Source of the DNA: Parathalassolituus penaei
GTDB lineage: Bacteria > Pseudomonadota > Gammaproteobacteria > Pseudomonadales > Oceanobacteraceae
Direction of reading: 5' to 3'
Assembly: GCF_026626885.1 (NCBI RefSeq)
Contig: NZ_JAPNOA010000039.1
Location: 1-64,000 of the forward strand
DNA length: 64,000 bases
Below the pieces are notes generated by a model, which was not told where the DNA came from, ran no database searches, and worked only from the letters and a program-made list of their open reading frames with translations. Made by a program: the position numbers and the translations under genes. Positions 9,247 through 17,599 of the stretch are shown piece after piece. How positions within the stretch are numbered: position 1 is the first letter of the stretch; the number at the start of each line of letters is the position of its first letter.

Positions 9247-10818
9247 TTACTGCAGTGATGAACGAGCCAGTTCACCGAGGGTTTTTATCAACAGGCGTGC
9301 GTTTACCGGCTTGGTAATCACCTCGTTCATACCGGCATTCAGGCAAATGGTACGATCCTCGGGCAGTGCACTGGCCGTCAGACCAATTACCGGTACCAAC
9401 GCACGCTCTCCGATCAGCTGACGAATCTCACGAGTAGCATCCAGACCATCCATCACCGGCATATGCCAGTCCATCAGCACCGCATCAAACAACAGGTCAC
9501 GACAGGCATCAAGTGCCTGCACACCGTTTTCTGCCACGGTAACTACAATGCCGGATTTTTCCAGCAACTTGCAGGTAACCATCTGGTTGATCGGATTATC
9601 CTCTACCAGCAGCACTCGCAAACCGGCAACCGACCGCTCATTCAATTGCGTTTCCGAGGGCTGGCTACAACAGGCATCCATGCAGGGTTCAAACGGAATC
9701 GAAAACGAAAAACAGGCCCCCACACCCGGTTCACTGCGCACACAGATACTGCCACCCATTTTCTCAACCAGATCCTTGCTGATCGCTAACCCCAGACCGG
9801 AGCCCTGATAACGGCGCGTGGTAGAATCGTCGACCTGACTGAACGGCTGGAATAAACGGCCAATATCTTCCGCCGCGATACCAATACCGGTATCTTCAAT
9901 TTCAAACTCCAGTAACACCCGGCTTTCCTGATAACCGAGGAATTTGCCCTTGATGGTTACCGAACCCCGCTCGGTAAACTTCAGTGCATTCCCGGCCAGA
10001 TTTAACAAAACCTGCTTCAGACGTCCGGCATCCCCCTGAAAACCCCGCGCCGGTAACGGCTGCAATGACCAGCTGAACGCCAGTCCGCGGGTTTCCGCCG
10101 TTGCCCGTAATAACTGATGAACGTCATTCACCACATCGGTCAGGACAAAGGGCTTTTTCTCCAGCTTCAGATGGCCAGCATCAATACGGGCGTAGTCGAG
10201 AATATCGCTGGTCAGGCGGGTCAGCGCTTCGGTCGCCTGGGTAATCAGATTACACAGCCCCTGACGTTCGGCTTCATCAACGGCACCCGACAGTAGTTCT
10301 GCCGACGCCTTGATACCGTTCAGTGGAGTGCGCATTTCGTGACTCATATTGGCCAGAAATGCCGTTTTGATGCGGTTGGCCCGTTCAGCTTCTTCGGCCG
10401 CATTTTCCGCCCGTGACTGGGCGCGTTTGAGAGCCGTAATGTTTCGGGAAATCCCGAATATAAATGCTACCTCACCCTCGTTGTTGAGGATTGGGCAGAG
10501 CATGGTGCTCCAGTAACGCACATCATTCGAGGTGAACTGTTCGGACTCTTCGTACTGGATGGACTCCCGCACCGCAATACAACGGCGGTAGTTGGGCGTC
10601 ACCATATTATAAAAATCAGACGGCAGCACGGAGGCCAACGGCTGGCCGGTACGAGTGTCATCACGCAACTCCTCAACCACCTCACGCTGAGCCAGGTTGG
10701 TGTTCATGATGTAGAAATCATCAGGCGCGACCCGCAGGATAAACATGTTATCCGGCGAGTGCTTCCATAACTCCCAGAACAGACTGGATTCCAGATCTGG
10801 CCGCCGTGCCTCTGTCAT
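9247..10818 (-). CDS. Soluble PAS hybrid histidine kinase with C-terminal receiver
   Basis: The 523-residue protein has no membrane segment. It contains a PAS sensor (about 15-140), HisKA with the phosphorylated His in NMSHEMRTPLNGIKAS (near 160), a HATPase_c domain (NLAGNALKF, DTGIGI, GSGLGLAIS) and a receiver domain (LLVEDNPINQMVT, phospho-Asp in VLMDWHMPVMDG, near 450). This is an ArcB/BarA-like hybrid lacking an HPt domain, so it needs a separate phosphotransfer protein. It starts 5 bp after the DUF917 gene and is probably co-transcribed with it. The input signal is unknown. Confidence 0.92.
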   Translation of the reverse strand: MTEARRPDLESSLFWELWKHSPDNMFILRVAPDDFYIMNTNLAQREVVEELRDDTRTGQPLASVLPSDFYNMVTPNYRRCIAVRESIQYEESEQFTSNDVRYWSTMLCPILNNEGEVAFIFGISRNITALKRAQSRAENAAEEAERANRIKTAFLANMSHEMRTPLNGIKASAELLSGAVDEAERQGLCNLITQATEALTRLTSDILDYARIDAGHLKLEKKPFVLTDVVNDVHQLLRATAETRGLAFSWSLQPLPARGFQGDAGRLKQVLLNLAGNALKFTERGSVTIKGKFLGYQESRVLLEFEIEDTGIGIAAEDIGRLFQPFSQVDDSTTRRYQGSGLGLAISKDLVEKMGGSICVRSEPGVGACFSFSIPFEPCMDACCSQPSETQLNERSVAGLRVLLVEDNPINQMVTCKLLEKSGIVVTVAENGVQALDACRDLLFDAVLMDWHMPVMDGLDATREIRQLIGERALVPVIGLTASALPEDRTICLNAGMNEVITKPVNARLLIKTLGELARSSLQ

Positions 10819-10823
10819 TTTCC

Positions 10824-12023
10824 TTACCCGTTCAGTTTCTCGATTGGTACATACGTCTGTACCTGTAAGCCATCATCCGGATACGCCTGCTCAATTTGCT
10901 GGATATTCGCCATGAACAGCGTCTCCATACGCGTGGTACGCATTTTCTCCGAACAGGATGTACCCCACACCCGACAGCTCATGCCCTTGACCACATCAGC
11001 AGTCGACAACGGCGAACCGGCGGCCACCGACTTGCCGGTCGCAGGATCAGTAAAATCAGCGGTTAACACCAGATTGATACAGTCTGGCGCAATCACCTTT
11101 GCCACCTTGTTCAACGGATCCCAGGCCAACAGGCTTTCGTTCTTGTAATACACCCAGAACTCTTCACCGGCGGTATCGGTAAAAATCATCTTGCCGATAT
11201 CAAAACCACCCTCGGTGCTGTTCTTCATATCGGATAGAACACCCTCAAACAGCACATAGTTGGATACTTTCAGCACGTCCAGCAGGCCCTGCAACGCCGC
11301 CACGGACTGGGTGGTTTGCATCAGATCTCCTACCAGCATAGCCGCAGATAACGACCCCGGCACCAGCGCCTGACTGCCCGCACTGCTACCTAACCAGGCT
11401 GCCGACATGGGATAACAGGCCAAACCCGCTACTTCGTGGTAAATCTCACCAGATACCGCTACCCGCGACTGATCTTCCAGCGTCGTAGCGTCCATCCCCA
11501 GAAAAATCTGCGACACCACCGAACCATCGGCAGCGGTATCCGACGCAACCGCAGCCGGGCAAATCGCCTGCCCAGACGCATCCAGCAAGGTTTCATTCAA
11601 CTGAGGTACAGAACGGCCAGATGGATCCGCATCAACCACCGGCAAAGCCGTTGGCAGCTGCGAAGCTATAAAGAAAGGAATCAGGGAATTCACTGCCCCC
11701 AACTCAATTGGCAGCAGGTAAGACACATTGCCACTACCGGTCTGGGCAAGGTAATCCTTCATGGTGTGAAAAACATTGATCGGCGCCGTGTAACCAAAGC
11801 CTTCCGCCGCTTTGTCGGGAGAACCCATATCGGCCAGAATCAGCACCTGATCGGTGTCGGAAGCAAATGAAGACAGTTCGTGTAATGCCACCATCGGCAC
11901 CGGCCCCTTCATACGCTCGAGAAACTGCAGCGCCATACTGATCGGACCACCACCACCCGACGCCAGGAAACAGGCGCCATACACCAAAGAACGAAGCTGT
12001 TCGAGAGAAACGCTGGTTGCCAT
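10824..12023 (-). CDS. DUF917 family protein
   Basis: A 400-residue protein matching the DUF917 type (S-methyl thiohydantoin desulfurase/hydantoinase-associated family): ASGGGGPISMAL near the N-terminus, LADMGSPDKAAEGFGYT, PIELGAVNSLIPFFIA and VVDADPSGRSVPQL. DUF917 proteins often sit near hydantoinase/oxoprolinase genes; none is visible here. The ATG at 12021-12023 is preceded by AAGGAG, which decides the start over an upstream frame. Its direct linkage to a hybrid kinase is unusual and suggests a metabolic signal. Confidence 0.85.
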   Translation of the reverse strand: MATSVSLEQLRSLVYGACFLASGGGGPISMALQFLERMKGPVPMVALHELSSFASDTDQVLILADMGSPDKAAEGFGYTAPINVFHTMKDYLAQTGSGNVSYLLPIELGAVNSLIPFFIASQLPTALPVVDADPSGRSVPQLNETLLDASGQAICPAAVASDTAADGSVVSQIFLGMDATTLEDQSRVAVSGEIYHEVAGLACYPMSAAWLGSSAGSQALVPGSLSAAMLVGDLMQTTQSVAALQGLLDVLKVSNYVLFEGVLSDMKNSTEGGFDIGKMIFTDTAGEEFWVYYKNESLLAWDPLNKVAKVIAPDCINLVLTADFTDPATGKSVAAGSPLSTADVVKGMSCRVWGTSCSEKMRTTRMETLFMANIQQIEQAYPDDGLQVQTYVPIEKLNG

Positions 12024-12207
12024 ACAAACTCCTTTTGCGTGCAATTCTGATAGACGAGAAGCCAACACCCTAACCTAATCAGGACGTTCCTTCATCTTTC
12101 CGAATGTCAGAGATGATCAACGGCATTCAAATCTCCATAAATGATAGCCCAATCTCAGGAAACAGCCCCTGCCGCATCAGAGCACTGCAACACATATCAT
12201 CAAGACT

Positions 12208-12237
12208 CTGGCACAGAGCGGCGTTGGCAGGTACAAT
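12208..12237 (+). promoter_or_regulatory. Putative promoter of tRNA-Arg
   Basis: A -35-like CTGGCA (12208-12213) and a -10 TACAAT (12232-12237) with an 18-bp spacer lie about 20 bp upstream of the tRNA. The rest of the gap from 12024 shows no gene. Confidence 0.45.
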
Positions 12238-12256
12238 GCGTGCCTTACTTTACAAT

Positions 12257-12333
12257 CCGCCCTTAGCTCAGCTGGATAGAGCGTTGCCCTCCGGAGGCAA
12301 AGGTCAGTGGTTCGAATCCACTAGGGCGGGCCA
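12257..12333 (+). tRNA. tRNA-Arg (anticodon CCG)
   Basis: A 77-nt cloverleaf with encoded CCA. The acceptor CCGCCCT pairs with AGGGCGG; anticodon stem TTGCC/GGCAA with loop CTCCGGA gives CCG. It marks the border between core genes and the accessory island. tRNA genes are frequent integration sites, but I found no second copy of its 3' end in the window and no integrase. Confidence 0.97.
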
Positions 12334-12507
12334 TTCCTTCAGCCGTTCTGGCGATAGTAGTTACTAACCTTTCTTGATCGGTGACCAAACGGTGACCATT
12401 TGGTGACCACGACGTTGAGTCACTGAAACGCGTTCTGACCGTTGCCCGACTTTTCTCATCCTGGCTATTGGTCTCAAATTCCGAAGCGAATTTCCCCCTC
12501 AAGCAGC

Positions 12508-12684
12508 TCAATCTGCAACCTTTTCTAACAACTCGCCAACTTCGCACTCAAACAACTCACACAGCTTGTCGATCGCTTCGAGATCAATACGCTGCGCTGT
12601 TTCCTTGTACAACAGGGTCACGGTATTACGGTTCAGGCCCGTCTCTCTCGCCACATCGACGATCTTCAATTTGCGCTCACCCAT
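12508..12684 (-). CDS. Small Cro/C1-type HTH regulator
   Basis: A 58-residue protein from the ATG at 12682-12684, almost entirely one helix-turn-helix (KLKIVDVARETGLNRNTVTLLYKE) plus a C-terminal helix pair (IDLEAIDKLCELFECEVGELLE). It fits the HTH_26/XRE mini-regulators common in mobile elements. It lies at the tRNA-proximal edge of the island and on the same strand as the restriction enzyme, so it may control part of the island. The target is unknown. Confidence 0.75.
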   Translation of the reverse strand: MGERKLKIVDVARETGLNRNTVTLLYKETAQRIDLEAIDKLCELFECEVGELLEKVAD

Positions 12685-12695
12685 CAGGCAAAATA

Positions 12696-12845
12696 TCAAA
12701 AGTCCAGACAGTTCAAGGGGGGGTTAAATAGTCCCCATCTGTATACGAGGCAATCCTCCACCAGCACTTCATCGACCGGATCATCAACCACAAGGCGTAC
12801 CCCCTGAGTATGGGTTAAACCCGCCCTGGAGCTGTCACGGACCAT
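12696..12845 (-). CDS. Hypothetical 49-residue ORF (doubtful)
   Basis: Between the restriction enzyme and the HTH gene there is a short frame starting at ATG 12843-12845 with acidic, gene-like content (GVRLVVDDPVDEVLVED). Its stop overlaps the region just before the HTH start. There is no clear ribosome binding site or known motif. It may be a tiny gene or the tail of a lost gene. Confidence 0.2.
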   Translation of the reverse strand: MVRDSSRAGLTHTQGVRLVVDDPVDEVLVEDCLVYRWGLFNPPLNCLDF

Positions 12846-12879
12846 CGTTGTATCAACAGCCAGCAGCGTTCATTGAAAC

Positions 12880-13812
12880 TCACCAGGGCAAGGCTGGCGC
12901 CCGAAATACCCCTCCGGCATTAGCTTCCCGGTGCCAGCGGATATATTCCGGGTTCAGCAGCGGCTGTCCGGGTTTGGGGTCGCGAATACGCTGTCCGCTC
13001 AAGCTCCGGATGCGCTCCAGCCCGGCATCAGATCCGGTAAAATCCTGCGATACCAGAATCCTTCGATCATCACTGAGCGACCAGATCCCCCGATCAAACA
13101 GAAGATGCAGCGTCGGTTCCAGCGCCAGTCCGTTGTCAACAGAGTCCGGACCACCAAACGCGTGCGCCATGACATGGGCTGCTTCACAGGCGATCTCGGT
13201 TCCACCCAGCCAGATCTGGAAGCCGCTGACGGCACAACGGTAGTCGTAGGCTTGCAGCACCTCCCGACGAAAACCGGCGGTACGGTAACGCTGCCCGGCA
13301 TTTGCCGGGTCGTTGATTACCGATGACGGCTGCAGACTGAACGGCAAGGGTATATCCAGCCCGCATTGATCCAGCAAGGCTTCATAGGTAGAGGGGAGAA
13401 AATGCTGCTCCAGTATCAGCCAGGCCATCGACAACAGGGCACTGTCATCCCGATCCAGCCATTCCTGAACATCCGCTGTAAACGCTGCACTGGATTGCCG
13501 CAACGCGGCCAGTGTCGGAAAACCGCTGCTTTTGCATTCCAGCTGATCGGCCTGATGCACCTGCCACAAGCCGTCGGATCTCATGTACCAATAGGGCAAT
13601 TCCGGCTGCGGCCTGCTTTTGGTCGGCGGAGCCCAGGCCTTCAGCAACGGCAACAGCGTTGCCTCAATCAACGGAAACGGTACGTCCCGGATGCCTCGTT
13701 GCCAGGCTCCCAATGCCACCAGAATCAGCAGCGGTTTGTGGGGTGCGCGTTTGCCGCTGACACGTGCCATGTTCAGATTACGGATGCGGTCGAGGACCTG
13801 TTCTGAAGCCAC
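12880..13812 (-). CDS. Probable phosphorothioate-dependent HNH restriction endonuclease
   Basis: The 310-residue protein has an N-terminal domain beginning ASEQVLDRIRNLNMARVSGKRAPHK and continuing RPQPELPYWYMRSDGLW, which I recognise from sulfur-binding-domain (SBD) restriction enzymes of the ScoMcrA type. The C-terminus is an HNH nuclease: CAVSGF, EAAHVMAHAFGGPDSVDNGLALEPTLHLLFDRG. Such type IV enzymes cut DNA carrying phosphorothioate modifications made by Dnd systems. No dnd genes are in the window, so the host would be unmodified and the enzyme would act on modified incoming DNA. Family assignment is from motif memory; specificity is inferred. Confidence 0.8.
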   Translation of the reverse strand: MASEQVLDRIRNLNMARVSGKRAPHKPLLILVALGAWQRGIRDVPFPLIEATLLPLLKAWAPPTKSRPQPELPYWYMRSDGLWQVHQADQLECKSSGFPTLAALRQSSAAFTADVQEWLDRDDSALLSMAWLILEQHFLPSTYEALLDQCGLDIPLPFSLQPSSVINDPANAGQRYRTAGFRREVLQAYDYRCAVSGFQIWLGGTEIACEAAHVMAHAFGGPDSVDNGLALEPTLHLLFDRGIWSLSDDRRILVSQDFTGSDAGLERIRSLSGQRIRDPKPGQPLLNPEYIRWHREANAGGVFRAPALPW

Positions 13813-13959
13813 TCATATCTCCCATCGAGACATTCCCTTGTTGCAGCCAGCCCCGTACGACGGGAGGCCATTCGCGCCGACGTTGCCACAATCAAACACG
13901 GCTGTCATGAACGGTGCGTGATTCCCGGCAGTAAAAACATCGGGATAACGTTATCGATT

Positions 13960-14145
13960 GCTCCTGAAAGCCAGCCTGGTCGTTCATGGCGAACAGGATG
14001 AGATGGTACGTCTGCGCGCCGTTTAGACTGGGGAGCACCCTTAAGCCGCCCGGTGGTGGTTATTCCGGCTGCCGACCATTTCTTCAGCCGCAAGCTGCAT
14101 ATCCTCAAGGCCGTGATTGCCGACCATCTGGTCTTGCTGGCCTAG
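13960..14145 (+). pseudogene. Remnant of an alpha/beta hydrolase gene (contains repeat copy 1)
   Basis: Two frames on the plus strand encode hydrolase pieces: SLVVHGEQDEMVRLRA (the usual strand with a catalytic-type Asp) and, after a frame break, PVVVIPAADHFFSRKLHILK (the region with the catalytic-type His in ADHFF). An early stop and frameshift make it a dead C-terminal fragment. The second piece is part of a 103-bp sequence found again at 16057-16159. Confidence 0.6.
14042..14144. repeat. 103-bp direct repeat, copy 1 (hydrolase tail)
   Basis: From TAAGCCGCCCGGTGG to TTGCTGGCC this stretch is almost identical (about two mismatches by eye) to 16057-16159 in the same orientation. The two copies bracket the AbiE-like gene pair. 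Confidence 0.85.
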
Positions 14146-14440
14146 GGGGCGCTCTCAATGATTAAAGCGGGCCTGCTGAGTACCAGTAGGTTCCAGAACC
14201 CGTCAGGAGGAGTGTGGTTTAACGGGTTAAATGAGTGACGAATAACGCCGGACTGGGACCCACTGGCCTCAGCCCGACGGGTTATGGTCAAAAAGCCATC
14301 AGCCTGTGTTGTTGAACTTGCGCATCGACGATGCCGGCAATCAGGAAATCACCGGCATAGGCCAGTGCGGCGGCGTCGTTATTCAGCCTGCGTGATTGTC
14401 CTTTGCGGCTGCTCCATGTCATTTTCATCCGCATCCTGCC
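14146..14440. other. Gene debris without an intact gene
   Basis: No open frame with a start, ribosome binding site and known motif is present. A short plus-strand stretch (about 14310-14397) reads LRIDDAGNQEITGIGQCGG and ends in a stop, looking like the tail of a lost gene. I could not name it. Confidence 0.4.
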
Positions 14441-15157
14441 TTATAACGAGGTGTCCAAGGTTAACCCGGCGAGGGCTTCGAGTCGTTCGAAGATCACCTC
14501 TTCTCGCCCGGCATTGCCGCGTGCCTGGCTTTGCACTGCGTATTCGAAGTCGCTGATGTTCAGCAGTTGGGATATTTCGGTTGCGATGTAGCTTTGAACG
14601 TCCGCGGCGGCGGCTTTGATTTCATCCAGCAATTCTTCACGGCCATCAACCAGATTAAGAATGTCTTCGATGTCACGGCTGTCCAGAGGGTCGTTATTGC
14701 CCCGGCCGTTATAGGCTTCCAGCTTGGTGGCTATAAAGTACACCGGGCTGACCAGACGGATGCTGAGGTCATCGGTTAACGGGTATGACGAGGCGCTGGC
14801 CATGGCGTCTTGATACCAGCGATTACTAAACCCCAACACAGTTGCGTTATCGGGCATAAAGTCGACTCGCAGATCGCCGAGCTTCATTGCACAGGTGGGA
14901 GCCTCATCGGTGGCAGGCGGGATGGAAAAGCCGTGGGTTTTCAGTTGCTCTTGCAGTTGAGCAAAGCCGACATAACCCAGGGTATGCACAATCAGATCGA
15001 CGTCATCGGTGTGGCGAACCTGCTCCAGCGTATATTCGTCGGTCAGTAACAGGCCGGTGGTACAGCCACCCACAAAGGTCATTTGCTGGCACAGCTCTGG
15101 CCCCAATGCGGTGGCGACTCTTTCGAGCATGTCTTGCAATACCAGACTGACCTTCAT
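14441..15157 (-). CDS. AbiEii-like nucleotidyltransferase (toxin-type)
   Basis: A 238-residue protein with the nucleotidyltransferase core: TFVGGCTTGLLL, then the metal-binding DDVDLIV, then KLGDLRVDFMP, and the lysine-containing VSPVYFIATKLEAYNGRG with DSRDIEDILNL. This matches the AbiEii/DUF1814 (MNT-like) family, whose members act as toxins by adding nucleotides to tRNA ends. Its ATG overlaps the stop of the upstream gene by 4 bp, the usual coupling in AbiE-type pairs. Activity on tRNA is inferred from the family. Confidence 0.8.
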   Translation of the reverse strand: MKVSLVLQDMLERVATALGPELCQQMTFVGGCTTGLLLTDEYTLEQVRHTDDVDLIVHTLGYVGFAQLQEQLKTHGFSIPPATDEAPTCAMKLGDLRVDFMPDNATVLGFSNRWYQDAMASASSYPLTDDLSIRLVSPVYFIATKLEAYNGRGNNDPLDSRDIEDILNLVDGREELLDEIKAAAADVQSYIATEISQLLNISDFEYAVQSQARGNAGREEVIFERLEALAGLTLDTSL

Positions 15158-15822
15158 TCACGAATCTCCATGTGAGCTTTCAACAGACTTGTTGCGAGGC
15201 TGGCTTCGCGTGGCTGGCCAATACGAATGGCGTCGACCAGCGCCAGCAAGGCGTAAAGCTCCGGATCTCTACGAACCGCGAATGGCACCGACTTGAACAG
15301 CGGCTCCACGGATTGTCCCTTGGTGTTGCCTCTGGCGTCTGGCCATACCGGAATCAGTTCTCCGGGGCTCATCAGTTTTTGCTCCAGCACCGGGGCAGCA
15401 AAAGCGGTGGCGACACCGCGCACTATTTCGGCAGGTCTGGCCGGGAAGACGTACTTCAGGCCAAACACAATAAACTCCACCAGCGCCTTGGTGTTTACTC
15501 GTGGCAGGCCGGTTTTGCGGTCGTTACGGAGCAGCCCCACATCAAAACATCGGTTTAATGACAAATTCACCTGGGACTTGCTGATACCAGTGACGTCTTC
15601 CAGTGCTCTGGCGGTATAACGAGAGGCGATGTAGCTCTCTGCATGGCCCCGGGTTTCGAATGACGTATCGTCTTGCAGGGCGCCATTCGCGAGTAGATAC
15701 ACTTCGTCGTCCCAGTCTTGCCAGTCGGATGGCCAGGCTCGGCTGACACCTTCTGAAAAATTCCTCTCCTGTCTTTCAAGGCTGAATAGCTTGAGCAACA
15801 AAAAAACATCTTGACTCTTCAT
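15154..15822 (-). CDS. Winged-helix regulator, presumed antitoxin partner
   Basis: A 222-residue protein from the ATG at 15820-15822. The middle part (ALEDVTGISKSQVNLSLNRCFDVGLLRND) is a winged helix-turn-helix, followed by a C-terminal domain with FVFPARPAEI-like hydrophobic content (KYVFPARPAEIVRGVATAFAAPVL). Gene order and 4-bp overlap with the nucleotidyltransferase suggest it is the regulator/antitoxin. It is not a typical AbiEi by eye, so this may be a variant pair. The 77 bp upstream hold no obvious promoter. Confidence 0.65.
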   Translation of the reverse strand: MKSQDVFLLLKLFSLERQERNFSEGVSRAWPSDWQDWDDEVYLLANGALQDDTSFETRGHAESYIASRYTARALEDVTGISKSQVNLSLNRCFDVGLLRNDRKTGLPRVNTKALVEFIVFGLKYVFPARPAEIVRGVATAFAAPVLEQKLMSPGELIPVWPDARGNTKGQSVEPLFKSVPFAVRRDPELYALLALVDAIRIGQPREASLATSLLKAHMEIRE

Positions 15823-15897
15823 ATCCGGATAAACACCCCCGTCCCTTGTCCTGGGACACGGGACATCAATCTCATGAAAACTCAAACTCCACAAGGA

Positions 15898-16056
15898 TTA
15901 TTTAATTCGGACGCTATGTTCATTACGAACCAGAGCTTTCAGTTCAGCTTTCAAGGCTTCGATAAATTGATCCACGGATTCTTCCGTTGCAAGGAACACG
16001 CCTTCACAGACATAACTGCAAACTCTGGAGGCATCGTATTCGATGGGCCGTACTGC
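15898..16056 (-). pseudogene. C-terminal fragment of an unknown protein
   Basis: The minus strand reads in one frame IEYDASRVCSYVCEGVFLAT and ends EHSVRIK before a stop at 15898-15900, with protein-like composition. It has no start codon: the frame is fused directly to repeat copy 2 at 16057. It is therefore the tail of a gene cut off when the repeat arrived. I do not recognise the family. Confidence 0.45.
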
Positions 16057-16159
16057 TAAGCCGCCCGGTGGTGGTTATTCCGGCGGCCGACCATTTCTTC
16101 AGCCGCAAGCTGCATATCCTCAAGGCCGTGATTGCCGACCATCTGGTCTTGCTGGCCGA
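16057..16159. repeat. 103-bp direct repeat, copy 2 (hydrolase tail)
   Basis: Nearly identical to 14042-14144. In the plus strand it encodes PVVVIPAADHFFSRKLHILK and the following tail of an alpha/beta hydrolase. It runs directly into the 16159-16332 repeat. Confidence 0.85.
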
Positions 16160-16332
16160 GGGACACTCTGAATAACTCTGCACAGCTCTGCGCGACTGCT
16201 GCACCGCGTGTGAGCAAGGCGACGATCGCAGCGAAATGACGAACCAACCTGGCCGGGTCCTTTTCAAGATCGGCAACACCGCTCAAACGCGCGGCAGCCC
16301 GCGCCCTTCGGGGCTTTCGGGATGGCTATGAC
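16159..16332. repeat. Long direct repeat (about 170 bp), copy A
   Basis: From AGGGACACTCTGAATAACTC to GGGATGGCTATGAC this matches 29334-29493 in the same orientation, with scattered substitutions and one gap of about 16 bp. The content (GACTCTGAATAA-like start, antisense reading FAAIVALLTRGAAVAQSCAEL) looks like the end of an insertion sequence, but no transposase is present in either copy. Confidence 0.8.
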
Positions 16333-16423
16333 CCGGTGTCGCCGGTTTTTGACGTAGCCCGCTATGCCATCAAACCGACTTCGTGGTTCATCACCATCCC
16401 GATAAGCCAGAGCGGGCACCGAG

Positions 16424-17593
16424 TTATTCAGAGGGTCCCTGGACGATCAACTTCAGCAGCTCGGTTCTGACGCGCTGCTGCGGGATAAACTCCTGCTCCA
16501 GTCGGCCTTTTTCACGTGTTGATAAATACCGGTAAAACCCGGCCTCGCAAGCAGTCAGCCCGGCGGGCGCCTGCGGCTGGGCTGATACCGGCTCAATCAC
16601 TGCCGATAGTGGCGCAAACTCTTCAAAGGCAGCCCGGTTCATCAACACGGGTTTGATCGACGGGCAGTATTGGCGGGCTCTGGCCAGCATCAACAGCCCC
16701 CAGCTATCCATATCACCCCAGTAGAGTATCTGTTTATCTGCCAGGGTCGGGCTGTCCAGCCACCCCAGATCGAGCCCGGCACCGAGAATGGCAATGGTAT
16801 CGGCCAGCTCCGGCAACAGGTGTTCACACTGTTCGTTCTCAACAACAATCAACCTGCTGGCAGGCAGATTGACGGCAGCGATTTCGGAGGTCGTCAGTCG
16901 CAAGCGCCGGAACGGCAATAATCCCTCGCACAGGGGTTTGATCAGCAGCCAGTGATCCTTGTCAGCGGCGGCATCCAGAAAGGTGATCAGCCCCTGCTCA
17001 CTGACGGTGCCATTGAAACGCTCGTCCAGCAGTTTCTGCAAGGTCGTCTGGTTACGCTCGATCAGTTTGGTATCAACGCCAAACCCCGACAGTAAACGTA
17101 ACGGACGCCCTTGTCCGATGCCCGGCTCCAGCTGATCCGCCAGCTGGCAGAGTTGAATGACGTCAGGCACAGATTTGCCCAGCCATAACGACCGCTCCCG
17201 CACCAGCCGTTGCCGATACACAGGGCTGACTGCAGCCACCAGTTCGCACAGTTGCCGGAATTCCAGCGCCACGGTTTTATCGTTGGTGGCCGCAATCCAT
17301 TGTGACGGTGACGTAATCACCCAGCGCACCGGCAACCTGACAGGAGCCGCCGTGCTGCGATAACTCACCTCGTCGTACTCCACCGTGCCTTGATTGCCCA
17401 GCTCTGCCATCGCTCGCCATGCGTGCAGATGCTGCTGCACCTGCAAGGTCTGGTGCAGGACCTGACTGGCCGTCGGTTTGCCGATATTGAGTGTTAATGG
17501 CCAGCTATCCCGGTCGAGCAGACGGCTAACCCGCAGATCCGGGCGATGCCATTGTTTGGCGAGTTGGGAGGCGAGGTCGGAGGGGGATTTCAT
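16424..17593 (-). CDS. jetD: Wadjet nuclease subunit JetD
   Basis: A 389-residue DUF3322/DUF2220 protein. The N-terminal half is the DUF3322-type arm; the C-terminal half is a Toprim-like nuclease with IVVENEQCEHLL (acidic residue in VENE) and ILYWGDMDSWGLLMLARA (the DxD-type motif). JetD cleaves circular DNA that the JetABC condensin-like motor has extruded. The start is the ATG at 17591-17593, 6 bp after the PIN gene. It belongs to the Wadjet operon but is separated from jetC by the ATPase-PIN pair. Confidence 0.9.
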   Translation of the reverse strand: MKSPSDLASQLAKQWHRPDLRVSRLLDRDSWPLTLNIGKPTASQVLHQTLQVQQHLHAWRAMAELGNQGTVEYDEVSYRSTAAPVRLPVRWVITSPSQWIAATNDKTVALEFRQLCELVAAVSPVYRQRLVRERSLWLGKSVPDVIQLCQLADQLEPGIGQGRPLRLLSGFGVDTKLIERNQTTLQKLLDERFNGTVSEQGLITFLDAAADKDHWLLIKPLCEGLLPFRRLRLTTSEIAAVNLPASRLIVVENEQCEHLLPELADTIAILGAGLDLGWLDSPTLADKQILYWGDMDSWGLLMLARARQYCPSIKPVLMNRAAFEEFAPLSAVIEPVSAQPQAPAGLTACEAGFYRYLSTREKGRLEQEFIPQQRVRTELLKLIVQGPSE

Positions 17594-17599
17594 AAAAAA

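Noticed and set aside
12257..12333. tRNA-Arg 3' end as an attachment site
   Set aside because: No second copy of the 3' end and no integrase were found in the window, so integration at this tRNA remains only a possibility.
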